Origin: Trichobilharzia regenti
Taxonomy: Eukaryota > Platyhelminthes > Trematoda > Strigeidida > Schistosomatidae
Assembly: GCA_944472135.2 (NCBI GenBank)
Contig: OX235266.1
Span: 19,362,186-19,426,185 of the forward strand
Direction of reading: 5' to 3'
Length of the DNA: 64,000 bases
The translations under genes and the position numbers were made by a program. Shown one piece after another: positions 37,109 to 49,100 of this stretch (position 1 is its first letter; the number at the start of each line of letters is the position of its first letter). The notes under the pieces are model-generated. The model worked only from the letters and a program-made list of their open reading frames with translations, made no database searches and was not told the origin of the DNA.

Positions 37109-40100
37109 GTGTGAAGAAGCTAGAGATATGTCCCGTTTTCAAAACTGTGAAAGTGTCATCCACACATATCTCCACAATATTTTTGGAGTAGGATTAAATG
37201 TATTAAGAGCCATATTTTCCCAGCTACACATAAATATATCTGCTACGATAGGAGATATTGGTGATTTCATCGCTACACCATCTGCTTGTTCATATATTTT
37301 GCCTTGGAATTTAAAGACAGTAGATGTGAGGCATAAATGAATTCCTAAAATGATTTTCTCAATGGGCAGCTTTGTTCTATGATGGTAGTTATGATGGCAG
37401 TGATAAATTAATCAATTGCACAGTACCACTACACAGTGCATTGGTGTTCCAGTGATGAAATGTTCGTCAGCCACACACCCATATGGCCAGTGGTTCAATC
37501 CCTGGCTAACGTACTCCTCAATCCTTCTTAGACTTTAGTACGCCTCATAAACAGGGAATATTTAGAGGTATGATCAGCAACTCTACCCCGTAGGAATAAA
37601 TACCAGTGCTATTGAAACATCAAAGCTCTAGCTTTAATCTGCATGTTCCACTAGGACCGCAAAAGAATAAAATAAATAATAATAATAATAGTAAGCATGA
37701 TAATAATAATAATAAGTATATCCTTTATTCTGGAACTTACTTCATCGAAATACCACTGACTATCGATCCATGGATCAATTTTCTGACCATCAATCAGCTT
37801 TGTTAACTCATTCCAAACATCAAGAATCAGATTGTGAATTTCATTTTGACCTCGATCACGACAGAATAGAAATGATTTTAAGAAGAAACCTCCTAGGACT
37901 AAGTTTTCATCATGTAGCTTCAATGGATTGATACGTTCCATATGGAACCACTTGATAAAATACAACAAAATATGATAAGTAGTAGTAATTATTCGATAAA
38001 TATTCATAAAACAAGTAAGAATGGAAAAGTTCAGAATGTCCTTGTTAAATGACTGGAGGTGAAGCCATGGAACTAGGTTTCTCGTTTGTTCACACTCTTT
38101 AGCAAGTGATGTCTTCAGTCTTGAAGTAATTTTTGTATCCTCTGAGATTCAGAACCAGAACCATATGACCCAGCTCTGCAGTCAGAGACGTTTTTATCGA
38201 TCTAATTGACATCAAAATCGATCTCCTGTTTAAAACTCCGGTCTATCTCACCAGATGATGTCATCACTGTGGAGCAATTCTCACACACCATTCTTATAAT
38301 GTCGTCGCCCTTGTAAATAAATAAAAGATTAAGCACAGCCCCGTCTAGGACGTATCCTGCAGCGTTATTAGTCTCTCTATCCCGAACAACCTCTTCACTG
38401 GTGCAGTCAAAGATTGACAAGTACCACTCCAACTGTGTATACCAATTCACATGTATCTGCGGGAGCAGTTAAATTGGAAGAAGAGAGAGGAGGACCTACG
38501 TCAGATACTGCGAACATGTACCAAGGAGCTCCCAGTTAAAGGCACCGAATCGTTTAAGCTTTTCAATCGCAAAACACCTGATTGATACAGAAGACTGGGT
38601 AGATGTGCTAGAATCATTCAAAATAATTAATTTTATTTTTTTAATTTTTGATTTACAGCCTGATTCCACACTGTATTTTTGGTACAAGTATAGAATTTTC
38701 AGCATGGATATCGGTAGCCCAAATTCCGCAGGCCGTCCATAGATATCAGGTGCGCGTCGGCAGGGGATCAAACCTCGAACCATGTGCATGGTCGGCGAGA
38801 GTCCTAACCACTGTGCCACCGACGCACTGACACCTATGTTTTGAGTGATTAAACAGTATCACCAGCCCTCATGAAAAGTAACCCTGACTGGTTATCACTT
38901 GCATGTGACTCTCGTCGCACCTGTAGTCCAGCGTGATATGCTGTCCGCCTTGAAGGAACAGTGATTAGTCGAATTATGAATAGGTTGGAAAAATTTTCAA
39001 AGCAGTCAGACCATAACGTAGGATCAAAATTTGAAGTCAACAACTGCAGGTCAGTCATAAATTCTCTTCGAGTTTTCGTATCGCATCTCCTTTTATTTGC
39101 ACTACTCCAAATTCTGTCCCAAATTAACCTCTTGTTTTAAAGTGTGGAGTGTGTTACGGATCACCTTATTATACTGTACTGTACTTTAAGTCACCTTATT
39201 ATACCATTTGAATTGGTATAATAAGGTGAACAATAGTGAGGTTAGGCTTCGGTCAAGTGCTAGGTAAGGAGGGGAAATCAATCGACAAGGTTGTGAAGTC
39301 ACATCGACTGAGATGGTTAGGACATGTGTTATGCACGCATCCCTAGTCATCGCCTTACTCGACAACAGGCAATGTTAGCTAACATAGGGTCAGGCTGGAA
39401 AAAAGCTAGCGGCGGTCAAATCAAAACAGTCAATGAAATCTACAACAGTTAGTTCCTGACTGGTTGGGTTCCTCGGGACAGTAAAATACAATGACTGGAG
39501 ACAAATGTTGATATGGCTCAAAATCATTCTCAATGTCGGGTGCAGATGCATGCACTCCCTGTGATTTATGGTTTCAAATGAAACTATATCGTTCTTCGTT
39601 ATTACTATTCTTTTTGCGCTATATCTCTGTCTACTATCTCTATTATGCATTTCTTCTCTTTCTTTGTGTGCTACAAGGAGGGAGTGTGGCGACTTGAAAT
39701 GCTGCACATCGGTGCAAAGTTCTATGTCGAAAACAGACTTGTTTCGATGTGCATACCATATAGAGAAAAGCATAGCATATCTTTGTATTTGCGTAAAAAA
39801 ATGCGGTTTTGTTTCAGTGCAATGTTATTAGGTAGGTACTTGATTGTCTCAGGATTTGTAATGCGCATATCTGTTTTCGCATAAATTAAATACGTGTAAA
39901 TTATGCACAAAAATACCAACTAACTTGTTGGAATCGCATATATAACCAAGAATCAAAGTAGCCCTCGTAGGTGAGCAGAATTTTTTGGTAGTTTTTGAAT
40001 AATTCTGCTACGTTTTCTACTCTACATCAAATCGGATACACTATTAATAGGCTCACTGCAATACAAGCGAAACGGCTTCTCAGTATTTGCATTCCTTCAA

Positions 40101-43100
40101 TCTAGTTGGATAGCGAGTACTGCTGGTCGATGCAAATGCTTCTCAATTACTCATTATGTTAACTAAGTTACTGGGATCATTAATAGTGATATTATGGTGA
40201 GAGCTGTCTGCAAGCCCAAAATTTTAGGCAACAGTTTACGTCAATGTTTACGTCCCGAATCGGGTTCAGCAGAAAAAACAAGATCAAACACTAATCTTGA
40301 GGAGCTCAACAACCAATCACAGCAGACTTGGCGTGGGCGGGTACAAGTCGTAGATATATCACCGGACTGTCTAAGAAAAGGCAACAAAGATATGACAGAA
40401 TAACTTTCAGCAGGAAAACAACAAATCAGAAGACGTTGCTTCTCTGATAACAATGACAAGCAATAATAAACATGATCCTTGAATTTCTATTGATTTTCTT
40501 AATAAAAGATCTGTTGCCTAGCCCTTGTCTTCTATCGTTACAATATTATATCTTAGAACTCTAACAGACAAAGTAGTACCTCAAGTCTTCTCAGGTTTGC
40601 TGAACCTATAACAATAAAACGATTGAAGTCTGACTTATGTGTCCAAACAGAATCCGTTGTTGGAATTCAATTACCCTGGTGACTCACTTCTTAGTAACTC
40701 TTTGTTTTCTAATTTTTTAACTTTTTAAACTCATCTTTTTACTCCATCCACCCCGCTTTATTTTTCGCTTGCCTCTCTAGAGAGATCATTCTTCTTGATC
40801 TTCTGAGTTCTGCTCACTGTATTGTATCGTCAACTTCTCATCTGACCTTATGTGCACCGAAATTTTAAAATTTTGATCTTCTCTTATCTAATTACGTCAC
40901 TATTACCCATTGTCTTTTGTTACCACCCGAACAACACAATTGTTAGTTACTTTTTTTTCAAGAAACTTCTCTCTAACAAGATATTTATATATATGTCGTA
41001 ACACTTTAAACACCCTGTAAATCGCAACGCCTTATTTCACTATGACACTCTGACAGTATGCTTGCTAATGGACAAAGGTTCGTTAAAATAGTACACTTTT
41101 TATTTTTATTTTATTATAAAATTCAGGTTGTACGCAGTTGATGAGAGCCAATGAAATAAAATGGATCCAGACAATTCTGCGCCAATGTTTTTTTCTTTCT
41201 TTGTTCAAACATTGTTGTTGTTGTTTAAATAACATCAAATCAACAATAATAATAATAACAATATCAACTGATTACAGTTCAATGGCATCAACATAACAAT
41301 ACACTACACTTAATATCAGACAGATAAATTAGGAAAGATAATAATACAAAGTCATGAATCTATGGTCTCAACTAGCAGTATTGGTTAGACTTTCTTCTTC
41401 TGCACACGTAACATAGGTTGTTTAAGGTGAATCATGAAAGTCTCTGCGGTTTGGGTTATGCCGCACCTGGATGTTTTTGGCAATTTATCTGGTGTCTGTT
41501 TAATGATGGAGAAGGATTCCTCAATGTTGGCTTTGTGGTTGGTATGAACCAGGTGTTCAAATAACAAGCTGTTGATGCTTTTCACCACACCCCTATTTAA
41601 CCACACAGGTAGATGTTCTCAAGCGATCATGAAAAATCACGTTCCTAGAGCAACATCAAATGTATAACTCACTCCACCACAAGCGAAGTTGAATCGGTAG
41701 ATTCAATTAGAAGTGGCTAGGTAGTCTAGGCACCTCATCGTTCAATCGAGGAATAACCATCAATTGTGTAAAAAATATGACTTGTAGTTTACCAGCATTA
41801 AAAGTTCTCAGAAGGGATTTTCTTAACTTCCCCGTAATTATTCCACTAGTTATATCCATCTTTAATTGCAGTAGTATGACACATAAAGGCTTCTTGTTTA
41901 TGGATAGTGAATAATCCTTTCTAACTTTCTTAGTTTTATGCTTCCCGATGAATTTGTCTTGAAAGTTATTTTCAATTAAGTTATCATAATGAAATTATTA
42001 TTGATGGGATGTTATTAACAGCAATTCATTCATTATTATGGATAGATAGATAACTGTAGGACCTGATGAAGAGGACGTTACCGAAAGGAATAGTCTTTGT
42101 TCAGTAACCATTCTTTTAAAAATATATTGCAAGTATTTTGAAACTTACATGTTTTGCCAGGTTTAGAAAGTTTTTCCTGTCTCCAGTAACCAAGTTGGAC
42201 ATGCCTGAAGACACAAGAAAACATGCCAACGTAAGTCACAATAATGGCAAGGATAAATTGCACTAATGTTTGAATTTCTCAGCTTTTAACTTATGCATTT
42301 AATCTTAAGAGTTAGTTTGTTGGGGTTTCATTTGTTTCAAGTTCGATGACGGATTGATAACAGTTAGAGAACCATTGAAAACCACTAGGGATTACTGGAT
42401 GGCCGTTTCATCTTAGTTCGGGATTTATCCTTAGGACGCCGCCATAGTAACCACACTTACAATAAAAGGAGTCCCTACAAACAAACTCTGAAAAATTATT
42501 CTGATGCTTGTTAATGACTGGCTGCAGAATGAAGTTTTCCTCATACCTAGTGACAAGTCAAGACCGGTGGGGTCCACTCCGTCAAGAGTGAGGACAAACG
42601 CCCTCCGAGGACATTTGCTTGTGGTCACGATAAAATCACGTATAGGTAGAAGTCAGAATTCATGGGCCACTGAATCTACCAGCTTGGCCTTTAACTGAAA
42701 GGTCTTTGGTTCGAAACCCAGTATGGGCGTACTGCTGACGAGTCTTAGACCTACATTAAGTGACCGGTGTAGTTACACTCAACGAACGTGAACCCTTTCA
42801 ACTTTGATCACACATTGACTTCTGTTTGAGAACCACTAGAAACGAGGCAACAGTGAACAGCTGTTTCGTCCTGTTTCAGGCCTATTCATGAGTATTTGTC
42901 AGTGAGCCCTCCCCCCCCAGGGATAGAACACAAGAACTTCGCAAAGTATCAGCTATGAATCGATTTTAATATACATTTATGAATAAATTCTGTTACAGGG
43001 AACTGCTCAGTGCATTCTAGTAAACACCTCCAGTCTCAGAATGAAACCAAATAACTCATTAACATAGTCGTTTTCGGTATGTATTAGATTTGAAAAATTC

Positions 43101-46100
43101 TGTCAATATCAGGTGATGATTCTTACAGGACTTCATATATAGAGCAATTTAAAAAGTAAGTGTCAGGTGTCTGAAACCAGCCTGCATTCCCCAAAATCAA
43201 GCTAAATCAGCTTTAGACCTCCTTAAACCAGTTAGATGGAGGTAAAATATTCGTCGCAGTGCTATTAGTCAACCCAAGGAGCCTGATCTTATGCAATTGA
43301 TGTAACTGGTTATTAATTAGTTTAACTTTCGGAGTTGCCTTAGACGTTACATAATGAACTTTGTGTAATAAAACCGGATTGTTCTCACCGGCACAGAAGA
43401 GTATGTCTTTAGTCTTCTCTTTTGTAGACTGAATGCGGCTCAGTTGATAAGTAACCCACATACAGTCATTAGTCGAAATGCTTGTTGCTTTTCGTTACGG
43501 TAAATATCACATCATTTGTGGTAAGTGAAGGTACGTACATTACACTCTTATCCAATAATTAAAAGTCAATCTGAACGAAGAATATTCTTTTCACTAATTA
43601 AGTGAATAAAAAGTTCGAACCTATCCCAGTCGGTCACTACTGGACATAGCATCGACGTCAAAACAGCTTTCAGGGTTACATACCGAATTCTGAAGTCGTT
43701 ACCATATATAGTTCGTTTAGGTCTGTCACACATTGCTGAAGCTGTTGCAATAAGGTCGACTCGACCGACACTTTGTATCCAAAAAGGAACACGTTCAGAC
43801 GCTATTCCTACAGTCACCAAACTTGGATTGATGATTCTTCTGCTCACCAAGAGTGCTACTGCCCTTTGACCCTCTTGGTTTTTTTTTCTTTCCTTGCTTA
43901 TCATTACAATCATTATTATTATTCGTCATAATTTACGCCCTTCATTCAAACATTCTCCCAATAATATCGAATTTTCCATTTATACTATCCGGACTTATTA
44001 TCAGTGATATTACCGCTTTTCTCAATATATGCCTCAACCTGTTTTATTAAATACTTTCGTTATTTCATTATGAACCTCACATTGCAGTCTTACTATCTCC
44101 TGTTTAATATATACCACTTTGTAGTAGCCACTCACTCGCCAGACACCTTTTATAACCTTCAACTGACATGTCAGTTTTTCTACCCCAAACTCTACAAATA
44201 TATTATGACGACTAATAACCACTATTGTCTCCCATTTTACAATATTTTGTAATCGATTTCAGCCTAGCGCGTTTGCCACACAAATACGACTATTAATTTT
44301 GACATCCCATAACTAATCTGTTATTCTACGTAGAAAATGTGTTCACCACATAACGGGTCATTATTGTAACGACAACAAACATTATATTTTATAATTCTGT
44401 GGTCATGTCGTCGAGAAAATGAGAGCCTTCAAAGTAATTCATCGTATCCCACAGAATCTTTCTAATAGACTTCGTATTCGTCTACTGCACACTGCTGAGG
44501 CGATAGGCATTGGAACTATTAAACCTAAACTATGCATTCAAATGAAGTTCGTACAGCCATTATCCCTCCCTTGCTTGGCCTACTAAGACATAACCAACTA
44601 ATGACTTCTACACCAACCCCTTGTTTATATCTTCAACCCCTCCGCTCTTATCATCCCTTAATCACATCTTCATTAAAAACGTGTCTCATTTCCTTCCCTT
44701 ACAATCTAACATCACTTAATCGGTTCATTTATTTTTACTAGCCTTTATCGACTACTTCCACCTGAACATTTGTTTGTTTAATCATGCCGTTTTTTTCATC
44801 ATTCGTGTTATCACAGATTGCCTCACTTTTGCATCCTTATTATTGATAAGACCATTATTACTATTATTACTACTACTATTATGACTAATTGCACAATTTA
44901 TATTCACCATCGTATTATCCTATAGACAAAACACCATGATTGGTTTATATTTGAATTTTTATTTGTAAACTTATGAATATTAGAGTTAAGCCCGATGACG
45001 TCTAATTGAAAACAGCAATATTGTTCGCTAAAACGTGTGTTGTTCTAAACTGTGTAAGAACCTGAAGAGGAGAAATTAGAGGAAAGAATATTGTTCGTTC
45101 AGATTGACTTTTGATTCATGATATCGGAGTATTTCACACTATTTTAAATCTTATATAATAATGTCTCATTTGACCTAATTCTTTAATATGATCAACTCTG
45201 TTGTCAAAAATATGTAAGCCACAGATTAAAACTATCACATAAAATCTCATTGGGTGTATGAATAAACAGGGATTACTTTTGAAAATTTATACCCACCTCA
45301 AAAAACACGTATGCAAACTGAAATACACTATCAAAATTTTTTAATAAAACTCTAAAATGAAATACATTACTTACCATAAATTATATGTTTCCCAAGAGGT
45401 TTCAATACGCCATATAGTCTGTTAGTATCCGGACCACTTATACAATCGAGGACCACATTAATCCCGTTGGGATAAAGTCTGTTAAGTTAAATAGGAAAAA
45501 GCACATAAGTGAAATACGAAAGTCGGACAATTTAGTGTAGCACAATGAAACTTTTTCGAGTTACACTTGTGAAAAAGCGAATGTAGAAAAGGAGTGGAAT
45601 TCAACTCTGTGTATTCAAAGAAGACTGTCAAACAGCTTTAACATAAAAAAACATTGACACAGAAACCTAAAAAGGTTATTAGTGATTTACAATTGTTTAG
45701 CTCTGGTAACAAGCCTCACAGTAAAGTAAGAGGACTAATTGAAGTTGGACAACTTCCAATTTGACATTGAGCAACTGACTGTTCGGAAGATGATCAGTAG
45801 AAAATTCTTCCGAAGAAGTTATGGCTTACACAGAGAAACCTTCAGAAAAATCTTGTTTTGATTTCTCTAAACATGCTGAAATTATTCTAAGTAACTTTAT
45901 AATCATCAACAACGTCTTTGTAAAGACATATAATGAATTCATAAAAGAAGAAGAATTATGGCAATGATGATTTTGTAGATGTTTGATGAACACTGTCACA
46001 CACACAAAATCGAAGATTTGCCGGCGAAAACCAACAAACTGGTTGAAGAAGCGAGCAACGACGATAGGTTAGCAGGTGAACATAGAGAAGACGGATGTGG

Positions 46101-49100
46101 TGATGATAACCACGCACCGACGGCAACAACAACGAGTACCAATCACCACCAACGGAAGAGATTTGAATGAAGTTACTTCGTTCCTTCACTTGTCAAGCTG
46201 AAAAGCATAGTTCCAACCACAGGCAGTCGTAACGGATAAAAATGTCAAAGCCAGCCAGACACAATCGGAAAGGCAGGGCAGCACACTCTCATCAACGGGA
46301 AATCAGTTTGGAAGTCTTTTCCACTCAGCCAGCTTAAAAAACGAGATTAGAATCCTTAACAGAAATTTTAGGCCGGTCAGTCCATCCTTCTTTATGGGTC
46401 AGAAACTTGGCCAGTGTGTCACAAAAAGGATTTACAATAAAGTAATACACGTTTACCAACAGCTTCCTCCTTCGATGTCGGCATACTGAAGATCAAATGA
46501 CCAGCCGACCAGACAGAAAGAATTAGAAACAGGAAACTCTTCAGGGGACCAAACCAACCAAGAGCCGATTGCTTAACAAATATGTTGGAGAAAATGGAGG
46601 GAGACCGTCGAATGACATCGCGCGTTGTATTGCGCGCGTGGAATCTAAATGCGAAGCGACGAGTGGGTCTTTGGTGCGAGGATGACATGAAGGAGATCGT
46701 GTGACGAGGAGGAGAAGGAGGAGAGGGATCGTGGACCCAGCTGAATAGGATGACAGAAAAAGAACAAGGTGGAGATGTTGATATAAGAACAGAACTTATG
46801 CATTATGGTAGAGTATAATTCCATTATGGGTAAAATTTATTTTGATAAAGTCTCACACTGTTATACAATAATATTTACTGATGACTTAGTTTCGAACACA
46901 ATTTATTACTCCCTATATTCATATATGACACTTCGTTGATATAATTCCATTATTTTTCACCGCTTGACTTGATTGGTAGTAGTATTTTCCACATTTCTGG
47001 TATGAGTGATGGGTCATTCCTATTGCACGTGTCGGGTATCGACTCATTGAACAAGGATTCAGCAATCACTTATATAAACCAAGTTAGTAAGTTGTGTGAC
47101 TACCTTGATATAATTATGAACAATAAATCGTGCTCGAAACAACCTCAGTATGACACTGTATGTATGACACTATGAGATTTTATCAAAATAAGTTTTACCC
47201 ATAAAGGTGGAGATGTATTGTTGAAGCCCTATGTTCAACTCGGAACCAAAGGGAACAATAATCAGGTGAGAATATTGATTATACAACATTATCTGTGAGA
47301 ATTAACTGTCCAGATGTTTCCCTCATATTTAAATAAGTCTTCATTTATCTGCGTTATAATTTTCCCAATAACCTAGCCAAATGAACTGATAAAGTAGAAA
47401 TACTGAAGAAAAACATAATTTTAAAATGATCACAACATGAGAACGCTTACTTTTTAATTTCTGCAATACAATCTTGATCCGGTTCTATGAGAACATCATA
47501 GATTTTAGACAATTTCTCATGTTTAGCTTTTGAAGCTGTACCAATTAATGTGACATTTGGAATAAGCTTGACTAGCTGGCCAATAGCTGTTCCCTATATG
47601 TTTTTGGTAAAAGAACAGAAACAACACAGTTCAATCGGGTGATTCATCAGCATTGAAAAAAAATCGAAATTCTCAAGAGATGATTTCTAGAGATTAGATT
47701 TCTTTGTCGAGTTTGACAACAGACTGATATCAGCTAGAGGACCACCGAAAACTAGCCTAAAGAACTGGGCGGCTATTCCATCCTAGACTGGGACTCATCG
47801 ACAGCACACACCCACTTCCAGGATTCGAATCGAGGGCCTTTCGGCTACCATGCAAGCTCATATACCATTCACCCAGTGAGACCCAATTCACTGACCAGCC
47901 CATGAATTCTAAATTATACCATTTGGTGATTTTTTTTCAGCGTGATCATTAACCAGTGTCATCAGCGAGAAATCCGTCCTCACTGATCACGACTTCTCAA
48001 AGAATTCCAGATAACTCCGTCCTGTAGGAAATCACTAGCGCCTTACCTTGTAATCGGAAGGTCGTGGGTGCAAAACCCAATGGGTGCGTACTGCCAGTGA
48101 TTCCCCAACTATGACGAAACAGCTGTCTAGTGCTTCAAGTTGGTTTTCAATGCTCCACTAACTGATATCAATCCGTTGTCTAACTCGAAATAAAAATAAA
48201 AAATCCCAATTTATAGATAAAGGTATTTAACATACTGATGCTTGGCCCATGTAGCATAAACTGAAATCGAGTGTTTTGAACTCACTCGCTTCTCTGAGAA
48301 CTAAGTCAAATGGCATGAAACACTGATGAAGGGATCCTCAAACAGTCAGGTGTTTAGATTACTTCGATCTTGTCAGCAAACAACACTGGCTGATATGAGT
48401 TGTATCCGCCTACTTATTTCAGTTAAATCAGTAGTATACGGTGTCACAAGTGAAATTCCATTATTTTCTTTAGATGGATTACTTTTGTTTTTTAAATAAC
48501 ATTAAGGAAAGTTACATTAACTTACTGTTCAGTAAATGAATATTGGATTTTGACTCTAATTCATTTTGGTATTTCTCTGAGTTATGAAATGTGATCGCCT
48601 GAGGCATCCTAACTTCAATAGTTTTATTCTCTGAATAAAAACTCCAGTGTACAGTCACAAGTTTTCAATGAGACAGTAGTGTGTGCTAGCAGAAGAAGGG
48701 TTTCTAAACCCTAATTTTCTTGAAATGTAATCGAAAGTGAAAAGAACAAAGTGGTAGCTAGTAATGTGTCTGGCAAACTAGGACTGGTAGTGGTTGGGGG
48801 TCCTGTGCTACTGACAACAGCTTACAGGTAGTACCAATCACCATCAACAGGAGAGATCAAGCAAAGGTTACCTCTTTCACTTATCTAGGAAGCATCGTTT
48901 CAGTCACAGGCAGTGGTAACGGATAAAGATGTTAAACGAAGACAGAATTGGAAAGGCAAGATACGTCTTTACCAACCTGAAACCAGTCTGGATATCTTCT
49001 GCACTCAGCCAGCATAAAGAACGAGATTTGGATTTTGAACACTAATGTCAGGGCGGTCGAACTATACGGGTCAAAACTTGGGAGATGAATCATGGAAAGC

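Larger units (their letters stand above)
35400..37400 (-). mobile_element. Penelope-like F3 copy, decayed
   Basis: Read from right to left: RT segment at 37380-37120 with IYEQADGVAMKSPISPIVAD (motif B) and WRYV followed by a frameshift in what should be DDTF; a (TA)n tract at 37062-37100; then the pre-GIY-YIG segment near 36620-36540 (compare 34370-34560); a decayed endonuclease; and a hammerhead candidate at 35817-35860 near the 3' end. The plus frame at 37050-37340 is its antisense. Confidence 0.72.

Noticed and set aside
39390..39919. Cluster of overlapping frames on both strands as an antisense gene
   Set aside because: Frames overlap each other on both strands with no conserved motif; partly RTE-derived at the left end.
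43566..43913. 115-codon minus-strand frame as a host gene
   Set aside because: No recognisable domain, no supporting exon neighbours, and it lies within the inverted ends of a Penelope-like copy.
46824..47204. DNA transposon (MITE) with ttatgggtaaaa terminal inverted repeats
   Set aside because: The target duplication is 13 bp and lies outside the inverted ends, and the interior matches Penelope F3 sequence, so a retro-insertion is the simpler reading.
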